Positions 1 through 7,843 of a DNA stretch of 64,000 nucleotides are shown here, piece by piece. The notes under the pieces were generated by a model. That model worked only from the letters and a program-made list of their open reading frames with translations, did not search any database and was not told where the DNA came from. Within the stretch, counting starts at the first letter, position 1. Every line of letters begins with the position of its first letter. This stretch comes from Oscillospiraceae bacterium (lineage in GTDB: Bacteria > Bacillota > Clostridia > Oscillospirales > Ruminococcaceae), in contig CP107210.1 in assembly GCA_025757985.1 (NCBI GenBank), positions 930,001 to 994,000 of the forward strand, read 5' to 3'. A program made the position numbers and the translations under genes.

Positions 1-15
1 TATGTTACATGTCAA

Positions 16-1023
16 TCAAGACCTATCAACATGATAAAACGGCAATGCATTGATGGGGTCTACCACCGGCAAAAGACTAATTGAAGTCCAGCCTTTCACA
101 CCGGGAGCCATTCGAGCATCGTTACCTACAAATAGGCCGAAATGCAGGTGCGGACCGGTAGACTTTCCCGTGTTTCCAATCGTACCGATGCGATCGCCTT
201 TCTTCACCTGCTGGCCGGGAGTTAAAGTTGGAGCCGAAAGCAAATGCATATAAAGGGTACGCGCATATTGGCCCGACATATTCGTGGTAGGATTGCTATG
301 ATTAATAGCAATGCAGTTGCCCATAGTCCACATATTAGTACCGGAGTCCGGATGATTTGCATCTTGAACAAAAGAAACTACGCCATCCGCAAATGCATAG
401 ACACCATGGTCTGCATGCTTATCGCGGATATCAATTCCCAGATGCTGTCGTTCAGTGTCGGTTGCCTTGAGTCGGAAATCATCAGAAAGTTTCTTACAGT
501 ACGTGGGATATACATATTTGCCATAGGGGCCGAGGCCACCGCCTGTACCAGTGTTGCCACCCGCATTGGTTTTCTCGATTAGCTGCCATACCTGATTTGC
601 ACCGGTATTGCGCGCGGCCCACTTGACATTTGCGCCGCTTGCAGTACTTTCTGCCGTCAGGTACAGGTTATTATCCGCATCATTGCGGTAGCACTGGATT
701 AGATAGAGGTTTCGGCTTGCATCAATCGTCTTAAAATTAATTTTAGAATCATTCTTATTGTCGCTCCAAGTATGGATATCACAGTTACCATAGTTAGAAG
801 ACCCCAGCCAGATATTCAAAGCGTAATCATAATTGATTGCGCTTTTGATTCGGGCAAAGCCGTTGTCGATATCGACTCGCCAAAGCTGGTCAAGAACATC
901 CTGCTTGCTCCACACAATCACATTTCGATTCTGAGAAACCTGCGTATTGCCATAAACGCTTAAAGCAATACCGGTATTGTTTTGGGGGACAATCCAATAG
1001 ATTTTGCCATTTTCATAGCCCAT
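16..1023 (-). CDS. Ricin-type lectin + M23 metallopeptidase (lysin H1)
   Basis: Predicted cell-wall lytic enzyme of 335 aa. Residues 1-150 form a ricin-B-like beta-trefoil with repeated QxW-type motifs (DQLWRV, NQVWQL), probably a glycan-binding module. A Gly/Thr linker follows. Residues 170-330 are an M23 endopeptidase with Zn ligands HLGID and HLH (GPHLHFG) plus YMHL, so the catalytic set is intact and cleavage of peptidoglycan cross-bridges is expected. There is no signal peptide. An ATG 18 bases upstream exists, but AGGAAG lies 8 bases before the ATG at 1023. It is divergent from a lipoprotein gene and carries the conserved CTCTTT-type promoter. Substrate specificity is unknown. Confidence 0.88.
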   Translation of the reverse strand: MGYENGKIYWIVPQNNTGIALSVYGNTQVSQNRNVIVWSKQDVLDQLWRVDIDNGFARIKSAINYDYALNIWLGSSNYGNCDIHTWSDNKNDSKINFKTIDASRNLYLIQCYRNDADNNLYLTAESTASGANVKWAARNTGANQVWQLIEKTNAGGNTGTGGGLGPYGKYVYPTYCKKLSDDFRLKATDTERQHLGIDIRDKHADHGVYAFADGVVSFVQDANHPDSGTNMWTMGNCIAINHSNPTTNMSGQYARTLYMHLLSAPTLTPGQQVKKGDRIGTIGNTGKSTGPHLHFGLFVGNDARMAPGVKGWTSISLLPVVDPINALPFYHVDRS

Positions 1024-1052
1024 AGGTATACTTCCTTTCATTTTTGTTTTTT

Positions 1053-1116
1053 CACCTCGTCAGGTGCTTTTGTGAACGTTCACTAAGTAAAGAGAATATA
1101 ATGCATCTTTTGTAAA
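1053..1116 (-). promoter_or_regulatory. TcdR/UviA-type promoter and structured 5' leader of H1
   Basis: Minus-strand -35 TTTACA (1111-1116), 16-base spacer, -10 CTCTTT (1089-1094). The early transcript contains the palindrome TGAACGTTCA (1073-1082) and a hairpin with arms CACCT/AGGTG around a 4-base loop (1053-1066). The same layout recurs before the other lectin-hydrolase genes. Confidence 0.8.
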
Positions 1117-1169
1117 CCGATATTTTAGAAATATCAAGATTGCTATTTAGTATTTAAGGGGGTAAGATT

Positions 1170-1958
1170 ATGAATTTTCAAAAAGCAGCATCTGTTCTTT
1201 TAAGTGCGTTAAGCGTCTGCTTCTTATCGAGTTGTGATATTTCATTAGAAGAGCCTGCTCCTTCTAGCAAGTCCCAAGACGGTTCAGTTCTTTCCAATAG
1301 CCACGAGGAAAGTACATTCACTACAGATTCAAGCATCTCTAAATCGGAAAGTTCTGCTCCATCAAGTCCTGTAGCAACAGACACCCCAGAACAATCCCCT
1401 ATAGATACCACAAAGGAATATTCGGATCTTTCCTTTTTAACAACTGACCAACAAGAATTGTATCGGGTTGCTTATGATGCTAAAGATGGATTGTACGGTA
1501 TGGGAGATAACCTTATGTATCTATGGGGCTATCGACCTGTTTTGGACGATAACGAAGCTGTCGTTTACATAGACGAAGACTATGTTTTATACGATGCTAA
1601 TTTTTATGAATTTTCAAATCATATCCACCAAATTTTCACAGATAGTTTTCTTGCTAACTCCGACTATTCTGTAAAGTTCATTGATTACGATGGAGATGTT
1701 GCGGTCAACTACAGCCTCAAAAAAGATATGGTGTATGGTACAACCATTCAAGTTAATGAAGCCTTTCCCGACACGTATCGCTTGGTTTGCAGTTCAGAAA
1801 ACAGCATTGATTTCACATTGATTTCCCACTATGATCGAAATGGATGGAATGGCCCAAATGATTCAATTGATGTTTACACTATCGAATATCCAATACGCAT
1901 GATTAAATTGTCTGATGGTTGGCGTATTGATGAATTTCATACCACCATGTTCGGGTGA
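1170..1958 (+). CDS. Secreted lipoprotein, candidate immunity partner of H1 (L1)
   Basis: 262-aa lipoprotein. A hydrophobic N-terminus ends in lipobox LSSC (Cys about residue 22), followed by a Ser/Thr/Pro-rich linker (25-90) and a globular domain of about 170 aa with many aromatic and acidic residues. The start is supported by GGGGGT upstream. I recognise no family. The gene is divergent from lysin H1, with only 146 bp between the starts. Lipid anchoring on the outer membrane face would place it where M23 enzymes act, which suggests an inhibitor or immunity role. This is inference. Confidence 0.8.
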   Translation: MNFQKAASVLLSALSVCFLSSCDISLEEPAPSSKSQDGSVLSNSHEESTFTTDSSISKSESSAPSSPVATDTPEQSPIDTTKEYSDLSFLTTDQQELYRVAYDAKDGLYGMGDNLMYLWGYRPVLDDNEAVVYIDEDYVLYDANFYEFSNHIHQIFTDSFLANSDYSVKFIDYDGDVAVNYSLKKDMVYGTTIQVNEAFPDTYRLVCSSENSIDFTLISHYDRNGWNGPNDSIDVYTIEYPIRMIKLSDGWRIDEFHTTMFG

Positions 1959-1961
1959 CAA

Positions 1962-1997
1962 AATCAAGGGAGACTAGTCTCCCAGTCTCCCTCGATT
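1962..1997. terminator. Bidirectional hairpin between L1 and H2
   Basis: Inverted repeat with arms AATCAAGGGAGACT and AGTCTCCCTCGATT (one mismatch) around an 8-base loop, between two convergent genes. Confidence 0.7.
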
Positions 1998-2049
1998 CTT
2001 GTAGTTCTTCCTTTACATGAAGTTTGCCGTTATTGCAGCGCTTTTGACG

Positions 2050-3030
2050 TCAATGTTTAGATGGTGCTTTGCGGATTTTGGTAATTCCCAAAGATGTACC
2101 GTAGCAACTAAGATTCATGCCCGCTGCCAAAGATTTTCTCGTACCGTCTGCCGGATCAATAATGATGATATCTTCAAAACTGGAGCCGCTCGTATAATCA
2201 AATGCGAGCATCCAATGCCCCTTCCCACCGGGGCAATAGCAAATTGGCGGGATACCTGTATCAATGATAGATTTAATATATGCCACCGTTTCTGCATCCG
2301 TCGGGCGTTTTGCCACCTCCGTATCCAAAATAAAGCTCCAACCATTTTTCGTCAGCCATGTGTAACCTTTGTTGGAATTCCAGAGTTTGATGTTCCCATC
2401 GCTTGTGGTAACGTATCCATCAAAAGAGGTCACCGTATAATTTTCTCTGTCCCGATACGCCGCAGCCATAATGCCCGCCGTAACAGCACACCCATTGCCT
2501 TGGAACCAAGGTACCGGATGATTTTTCTGGCTCAGCCATACAGGGATAACAATTTTCCCGCTAGTGCTACCACCGCCGCTAGTCTGCGTAGTGCAAAGCT
2601 GCCATACCTGATTATCTGCACCAGATGCACTTTCCCACGTCAGAGAAGCACCGTTCGAATTGGATGCCGGAGTCAGGTACAGGTTGTGGTTGATCATCTT
2701 GATGCGGTACAGGTTGTTGGCTGCATCGACAGTCAGCAGATCAATCAGCGCATCTCTTTCGTTACCAGAAACCCGAAAGAAATCGCACACGCTGCTAGCC
2801 CCGCGGCCATAGATGTTCAGACCATACGCATTGTTGAGGTCAGAAAGCAGTTGGCAACCACCGCTAACCTGATGGATTTTAAGGCGTTGATCTGCTGCAC
2901 CAGTTGCCGCATACAGCGTAGCTTTCTGGTGATCTGCAATGCTACCATTGCCATAGCGATTCAGCCAGAAACTGCTGTTGCCGCGATACGGACGGAAATA
3001 GTAAGAGTGCTCAAAAGTGTAAGCCATCAT
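2050..3030 (-). CDS. Ricin-type lectin + C39-like cysteine peptidase (lysin H2)
   Basis: 326 aa, no signal peptide. Residues 1-145 are a ricin-like trefoil (DQRLKIH, DNQVWQL) of the same subtype as H5 (shared FRPYRG and WLNRYG). After a short GGGS linker, residues 165-320 look like a C39/papain-like peptidase: nucleophile in GNGCAVTAG, His in GKGHWMLAFDY, Asp in IDPADG. C39_2-type domains in lysins cut peptides or peptidoglycan stem peptides; the target here is unknown. The start may be either of two adjacent ATGs (3030 or 3027), with GGAG 7-10 bases upstream. Divergent from lipoprotein L2. Confidence 0.85.
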   Translation of the reverse strand: MMAYTFEHSYYFRPYRGNSSFWLNRYGNGSIADHQKATLYAATGAADQRLKIHQVSGGCQLLSDLNNAYGLNIYGRGASSVCDFFRVSGNERDALIDLLTVDAANNLYRIKMINHNLYLTPASNSNGASLTWESASGADNQVWQLCTTQTSGGGSTSGKIVIPVWLSQKNHPVPWFQGNGCAVTAGIMAAAYRDRENYTVTSFDGYVTTSDGNIKLWNSNKGYTWLTKNGWSFILDTEVAKRPTDAETVAYIKSIIDTGIPPICYCPGGKGHWMLAFDYTSGSSFEDIIIIDPADGTRKSLAAGMNLSCYGTSLGITKIRKAPSKH

Positions 3031-3060
3031 TTTTTCACTCCTTCATTGAATTTTGTTCTT

Positions 3061-3125
3061 GCACCTCGTCAGGTGCTTTTGTGAACGTTCATTAAGTAAA
3101 GAGAATGGGAACAGATTTTTGTAAA
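3061..3125 (-). promoter_or_regulatory. TcdR/UviA-type promoter and structured leader of H2
   Basis: -35 TTTACA (3120-3125), 16 bases, -10 CTCTTT (3098-3103). Palindrome TGAACGTTCA at 3082-3091 and a hairpin GCACCT/AGGTGC at 3061-3076. Confidence 0.8.
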
Positions 3126-3327
3126 CTAATATTAAAAAATCAACGCAAAATCTGTGATGTTACCGACCTTTTTCAGAATGCTATGCTTTCCCCTTCATAC
3201 GCGCCTCCGAAGCTGTTCAAAGAATTTTCTATGTATTTTATATGAGGAATAAATACAAAGTGTGTCGTGCTACTGCTTTTTTAACTTGATGATAATAGGA
3301 TTTCTTGCCTAAAAGGAGGGTTTACTT

Positions 3328-4329
3328 ATGAAAAGACCAAAAGCACTCGCAATGATTTCAATTACATTAACTGCTTTTGTGATTTCTGGATGTGGTATCA
3401 CCATAGCACAATCTTCTTCCAACTCGAGCGATTCTGAAAGTAGAGCACCTGCTTCAAACAGCCCCAAACAGAATGCTTCTGATTTGCCATCTACACCTCA
3501 AATTATTTCGACGCCTGAGTCTTCTGTTTTAAACAAAGCACTTAGTAATACATCGGAATCTTTTTGGCTCTTAGCCAATCATGAGCAGTATTTGACAGGC
3601 GTAGTAACTGATTGCCATTTTGAAACGTATCCGCAAAAATCATATATCTGTTTTACTTCAAACGGACAAGAATATCGGATAGAAGGTAGCTTAGGCCAAG
3701 GGGGTGAAGGTCTTTTACAATTTCATAATCAAGGCTCCTATTCTGGAAAAGATTCTGAGGAATGTCATTCCGGCTGGTATATAGTCGCCTATTTTGAAGA
3801 TGATTTAACTACAGGGCAAACCACGATTACGCAGCCTAAAGACATTTTTCTTTCAGCTTCCGAGGATGTTTACAATCAAATTCCAAAAGTGGATTATTCA
3901 TTATCTGTGTTGCATAAAAATTTTGATGATATCGATGACAAAAGAGTTTTTATCCCATCTGAAGCAATGCAGCGAGTTTCCGACTATGCTGGATTAAATG
4001 GTATGCAAAAGCAAAGCCTCTCCGCAGGCGTTTACATATATACCAATGGGCTGCACACATTATCTTTCCAAGGCCTTCATTATAACGATTATTATCATTT
4101 GGACCGGGAAACCGCCGCTAAGATATATTCAGATGACCCGACTTTATCTGTAAAGTATCGTGATACATCATTTCCTGGTGATGGTATTACATCACAACCA
4201 TTTATCGAATATGAAATCATTGACAAGCATGGAGACAATACCGACTTTTACTATGTCACTATTAGTGGGGAAGTCTCTCCGCTTCAAACGCTTTACGATA
4301 TGGACGATGGCGTTTTAATCAAAAAATAA
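3328..4329 (+). CDS. Secreted lipoprotein, candidate immunity partner of H2 (L2)
   Basis: 333-aa lipoprotein with lipobox ISGC (Cys about residue 22), a Ser/Asn/Pro-rich linker to about residue 70, then a domain of about 260 aa of no family I recognise. AGGAGG precedes the ATG. It is the longest of the four lipoproteins and differs from them in sequence, while its upstream spacer resembles that of L3, so the flanks look duplicated while the protein diverged. It lies back-to-back with lysin H2. An immunity function is inferred from position only. Confidence 0.78.
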   Translation: MKRPKALAMISITLTAFVISGCGITIAQSSSNSSDSESRAPASNSPKQNASDLPSTPQIISTPESSVLNKALSNTSESFWLLANHEQYLTGVVTDCHFETYPQKSYICFTSNGQEYRIEGSLGQGGEGLLQFHNQGSYSGKDSEECHSGWYIVAYFEDDLTTGQTTITQPKDIFLSASEDVYNQIPKVDYSLSVLHKNFDDIDDKRVFIPSEAMQRVSDYAGLNGMQKQSLSAGVYIYTNGLHTLSFQGLHYNDYYHLDRETAAKIYSDDPTLSVKYRDTSFPGDGITSQPFIEYEIIDKHGDNTDFYYVTISGEVSPLQTLYDMDDGVLIKK

Positions 4330-4331
4330 GA

Positions 4332-4360
4332 AACGGGAACTGCCCGATGCAGTTCCCGTT
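4332..4360. terminator. Bidirectional terminator hairpin
   Basis: Perfect 12-bp stem (AACGGGAACTGC and its complement) with a 5-base loop, between the convergent ends of L2 and H3. Confidence 0.75.
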
Positions 4361-4364
4361 CCCG

Positions 4365-4757
4365 TTATTCGCCAGCCATGTATCCGTACGGACGAATCGT
4401 AGTTAAAGGATTACACTGTGCCAGTTTCAGACGATATACGCCACCGAAACTTACAGCCGGTTCCAGCGTAATAACGGTATCCTTGTCCGCAGCGGAGTTC
4501 AGGTGCCAAACGATACAATTGGTATTTTCGGTGTTGTAATTCAGGGCATACCAACCGCCACCGCGCTGAAGAACAATTCGCACTTGGTTATCACTGCCAT
4601 AGCGTTCGAGTGCCCAACGCTGATCGGGGTTGTTCGTGCGGGCGTACATGGTGACTTTTTCACCGTTGTTGACCACATTATTTTCATGGTCACCGTTCAG
4701 GTTTACATACTTGCCACCATTATAGATTTCATAATAGTGATTGTACTGAAAAGCCAT
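4365..4757 (-). pseudogene. Truncated lysin H3: ricin-type lectin only
   Basis: 130 aa. The first 115 residues are identical to the lectin half of H4. The reading frame then runs 15 unrelated residues to a stop, so linker and catalytic domain are missing. By eye about nine nucleotides differ from H4 over this stretch, all synonymous, so this is an older duplicate held by selection rather than a fresh copy. The odd tail may be the last codons of a lost catalytic domain joined by deletion. Promoter and RBS (AGGAG) remain intact, so a free lectin could still be made. Confidence 0.8.
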
Positions 4758-4783
4758 TTTATATTCTCCTGTTCTTTTTATTT

Positions 4784-4848
4784 GTTCCTCGGCAGGAACC
4801 TGTTTGAACGTTCATTAAGTAAAGAGAATAGGAAACACTTTTTGTAAG
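4784..4848 (-). promoter_or_regulatory. TcdR/UviA-type promoter and structured leader of H3
   Basis: -35 CTTACA (4843-4848; one mismatch to the other copies), 16 bases, -10 CTCTTT (4821-4826). Palindrome TGAACGTTCA at 4805-4814. Hairpin GTTCCT/AGGAAC at 4784-4799, where both arms differ from H1/H2 but still pair. Confidence 0.75.
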
Positions 4849-4962
4849 CCAATATCTGTGATGTCACCAATCTTTTTCAGGATGCTACGCTTTCACCTGC
4901 ATACTTGCCTCTGAAGCTGCCCAAAGGATTTTCTACGTATCCTATGTGAGGAATAAGTAACT

Positions 4963-5787
4963 ATGAAGAAATCAATTTTGTTATTTATTGGTAGTATTAT
5001 ACTTTTCAGTCTTTGGAAGTGTGTATTTTTTCCGTCCAAGGATTCCACAAGTAGTTCTGAAAATTTTCCTATCCCATCATCATCTTCAGATACCACTTCC
5101 AAAGAGCCAAATGAATCCGATGCCGTTTTGAAATCCTCCAATTCCATGCGGGAGTCATTATCGTCCTCTTCGAGTACATCTGACGAACCCTTTTCGACAG
5201 ATGAGTCAAACGATTATAAATCCGAAGAACTTATTGATACAACAGCACAGAAATTCTTTTCAGTTCCGGAAAATCTTGCTTATTTCAAAATATATCTTGA
5301 AATTCTTGCATCTTATGTGTATGAGCCCTGTGAGATGTCAGGTCTTGCAAGTCATCAGATTATAGACCCAGCCATCTTTATGTGTAGCCACAATTCGTTG
5401 ATTATTGATAACTCGAATGGAATAATCACATTAAAAGAGTCGGATGTCGAAAATTGGGGAAAGAAACTTTTTGGCACTACAATCGACTTTAATCAGATTG
5501 ATGAACAAAGGCCGTATGCCTTTTTTATGCAGTATGATAATGCGAATCACATAATTTCCGCACATTCTTTCTCCGATATTATCGCCGTCCGAGGCTATGG
5601 AGTAGATAGTGACAATGTTCAAATCCAAATAAATGGAACGACCATATATGTAATTGCTCCTATTTTAAAAATTGAAGATCGCGGTATTTGGGAAAATTAC
5701 CACGTTTTGCGTTACACCTTTGAATTCCGAGACGCTGAAACAGATGCCCCATATTGTCTGCTTCAGAGCGTGGAATTATGTTCCTAA
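4963..5787 (+). CDS. Putative lipoprotein or membrane-anchored immunity candidate (L3)
   Basis: 274 aa. The hydrophobic N-terminus (MKKSILLFIGSIILFSLWKC) ends in Cys, but the residue before it is Lys rather than Gly/Ala/Ser, so lipid modification is uncertain and it may be a simple membrane anchor. A very Ser-rich linker covers 25-85, followed by a domain of about 180 aa whose last part (YTFEFRDAETDAPYCLL) resembles the end of L4. It is divergent from truncated H3, making it an orphan immunity candidate. No known family recognised. Confidence 0.72.
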   Translation: MKKSILLFIGSIILFSLWKCVFFPSKDSTSSSENFPIPSSSSDTTSKEPNESDAVLKSSNSMRESLSSSSSTSDEPFSTDESNDYKSEELIDTTAQKFFSVPENLAYFKIYLEILASYVYEPCEMSGLASHQIIDPAIFMCSHNSLIIDNSNGIITLKESDVENWGKKLFGTTIDFNQIDEQRPYAFFMQYDNANHIISAHSFSDIIAVRGYGVDSDNVQIQINGTTIYVIAPILKIEDRGIWENYHVLRYTFEFRDAETDAPYCLLQSVELCS

Positions 5788-5846
5788 GATTGTGCTACGG
5801 GATCGTTCATTCGGGTTACTATTTGAGTTTTTCGCTTATAGAAAAA

Positions 5847-5889
5847 CTCCTTCTGGAATTCTAACGCATAGCCAAAATTCCAGAAGGAG
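5847..5889. terminator. Bidirectional terminator hairpin
   Basis: Stem CTCCTTCTGGAATT paired with its exact complement, 15-base loop, between convergent L3 and H4. Confidence 0.75.
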
Positions 5890-5960
5890 AAAGTTGTGGA
5901 ACATTCTCAACAGAATTGAAATTGTTTTTTATCAATCTCAATGGTGTGTTTTATATCTTT

Positions 5961-6896
5961 TTAGTGCGTAATATAATTGAGCGGGTTCACCCAAATACCA
6001 GAATGATACAGTTCTTGAACAGTCGAGTTGTTGAAATAAGTCCCCGTTTTAACCTCAAAATGAAGATGAGATCCATCGCCATTGATAGCAACAACTTTAC
6101 CAGTATTGCCAACATAGCCAATCAGATCGCCTTCCGCCACATATTGGTCGGCAGAAATCAAGCTAGTAGGCGCCTCGCGCAGATGGTAGTAACAGGTCAT
6201 TCCGCAAGTGTTACCCTTGCTATCAAAATGTTCCAGAAAAACAGCATTGCCGATAGAGTCAACGGCAGCTTCGTTTGTGGATCCCTGCCAGCTATAGACG
6301 CGAATTACGCGCCCACTTGTTGCTGCATAAACAGGAGTACCCTTACTTGCAATATAGTCTACCCCGCGGTGCCCACCATCAACAAACTTCGTACTAATTC
6401 CGGAATAAGAAACAGGGCATCGCAGCGAGAGACCGTTGCCAGTTGCACTGCCGGGATTGGCACCAGGTTCCACGAAAGAGAAAATCTGATCATTATTGTT
6501 AGTAAAAGCCATCCACTTCAGAGAAGATCCCACAACAGTAAGGTACAGATTACGCTGTGCCAGTTTCAGACGATATACGCCACCGAAACTTACAGCCGGT
6601 TCCAGCGTAATAACGGTATCCTTGTCCGCAGCGGAGTTCAGGTGCCAAACGATACAATTGGTATTTTCGGTGTTGTAATTCAGGGCATACCAACCGCCAC
6701 CGCGCTGAAGAACAATTCGCACCTGGTTATCACTGCCATAGCGTTCGAGTGCCCAACGCTGGTCGGGATTGTTCGTGCGGGCATACATGGTGACTTTTTC
6801 ACCGTTGTTGACCACATTATTTTCGTGGTCACCATTCAGGTTTACGTACTTGCCGCCATTATAGATTTCATAGTAGTGATTGTACTGAAAAGCCAT
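5961..6896 (-). CDS. Ricin-type lectin + M23 metallopeptidase (lysin H4)
   Basis: 311 aa, no signal peptide. Residues 1-145 are the ricin-like trefoil shared with H3 and, less closely, H6 (NNPDQRWALE, WYALNYNT). Residues 165-305 are M23 with HRGVD, YYHL and HLH (GSHLHFE), all expected Zn and catalytic positions present. This M23 domain differs from the H1/H5 type. AGGAG sits 8 bases before the ATG. Divergent from lipoprotein L4. Expected to cut peptidoglycan peptides once outside the membrane. Confidence 0.88.
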   Translation of the reverse strand: MAFQYNHYYEIYNGGKYVNLNGDHENNVVNNGEKVTMYARTNNPDQRWALERYGSDNQVRIVLQRGGGWYALNYNTENTNCIVWHLNSAADKDTVITLEPAVSFGGVYRLKLAQRNLYLTVVGSSLKWMAFTNNNDQIFSFVEPGANPGSATGNGLSLRCPVSYSGISTKFVDGGHRGVDYIASKGTPVYAATSGRVIRVYSWQGSTNEAAVDSIGNAVFLEHFDSKGNTCGMTCYYHLREAPTSLISADQYVAEGDLIGYVGNTGKVVAINGDGSHLHFEVKTGTYFNNSTVQELYHSGIWVNPLNYITH

Positions 6897-6923
6897 TTAA
6901 TATTCTCCTATTCTTTTTTATTT

Positions 6924-6988
6924 GCTCCTCGTCAGGAACTTGTTTGAACGTTCATTAAGTAAAGAGCGTAGAAAGTACTTTTTGTAAA
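6924..6988 (-). promoter_or_regulatory. TcdR/UviA-type promoter and structured leader of H4
   Basis: -35 TTTACA (6983-6988), 16 bases, -10 CTCTTT (6961-6966). Palindrome TGAACGTTCA at 6945-6954. Short hairpin TCCT/AGGA around CGTC at 6926-6937. Confidence 0.8.
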
Positions 6989-7038
6989 CCAATATTTGGG
7001 AAAATCAAGATTGATATTCATGATTCAAGGAGATTAAG

Positions 7039-7743
7039 ATGAAAAAATACTACGTTTTTTTATTTGGCATTATTTTCATTTTTATTTTTACTGGCTGTTC
7101 GTTCTTGTCTTTTAATTCTCCAATAAGTTATTCCGAATTTGATGTCGGTTCATCTTCTTCGGAGACGGATAACATAATACCACACGAGGAAGATTCCAGT
7201 TCTGATAATAATGATGTTTCTTCCGCCGAAAGCGCGCTTTCAGCAAATGAAGAAAAAGAACTTTTCCTGGATTATTGGAATGACACGCACTTCGGCAATA
7301 TAGTCAATGTGCCCGATGATGGTGATTCGTTCCAACAATATGATTTTTGGTTGATCTCTTCGCTTTATTTACAGAAAAAATTTCCGGACAAAAAAGAATT
7401 TGACACAAATGGTAATGAATGCTATCCTACCGACTACTATTCCAATCTTTTACATTCTATGTTCGGTGATTCAATCGATTATAGTAACTATCTTCCAAAA
7501 TCAGAAAACGGATTGACTCAAATTTGTGACGCATATGACTATGGGTATCTTTATGCTGAATTAGATTCAGATAGTATTTCGTTAGATGGTCAAACACTTT
7601 ATTGCAATGCAAAAATGATATGGAAAGAACCTGGATACGTGGATGATTTAGGTGTTTTGAATTACACTTTTGCTATTCATCCAGAGAACCAATATAGTCG
7701 GTATTTACTTCTTTCTTTGAATGATTCCTCTATCACAAAGTGA
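7039..7743 (+). CDS. Secreted lipoprotein, candidate immunity partner of H4 (L4)
   Basis: 234-aa lipoprotein with a strongly hydrophobic signal and lipobox FTGC (Cys 20), a Ser/Asp/Glu linker to about residue 70, then an acidic, Tyr-rich domain of about 160 aa. Its C-terminal part (LNYTFAIHPEN...YLLLSL) resembles that of L3. AAGGAG lies 8 bases before the ATG. It is back-to-back with lysin H4 (142 bp between starts). Function unknown; immunity is inferred from pairing. Confidence 0.78.
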   Translation: MKKYYVFLFGIIFIFIFTGCSFLSFNSPISYSEFDVGSSSSETDNIIPHEEDSSSDNNDVSSAESALSANEEKELFLDYWNDTHFGNIVNVPDDGDSFQQYDFWLISSLYLQKKFPDKKEFDTNGNECYPTDYYSNLLHSMFGDSIDYSNYLPKSENGLTQICDAYDYGYLYAELDSDSISLDGQTLYCNAKMIWKEPGYVDDLGVLNYTFAIHPENQYSRYLLLSLNDSSITK

Positions 7744-7760
7744 TTTTTTTGGAGTATATT

Positions 7761-7812
7761 AAAAAGAGACGTTTTGCTTAACCTCACCGGAGTTCAGCAA
7801 AACGTCTCTTTT
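7761..7812. terminator. Bidirectional rho-independent terminator
   Basis: Long stem, arms beginning AAAAGAGACGTTTTGCT with its complement, A-tract on one side and T-tract on the other, between convergent L4 and H5. Confidence 0.85.
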
Positions 7813-7843
7813 CGCTATTGATTTTGTTGTGCAGTGTTATTCA

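Noticed and set aside
1072..1083. TGAACGTTCA as a LexA (SOS) box
   Set aside because: Gram-positive LexA sites have GAAC and GTTC separated by four bases; here they are adjacent. In H6 the site is replaced by an unrelated palindrome.
2017..3084. 355-codon plus-strand frame over H2, and a similar 343-codon frame over H4 (5916-6947)
   Set aside because: Antisense shadows of the lysin genes: no RBS, no recognisable domain, odd composition.
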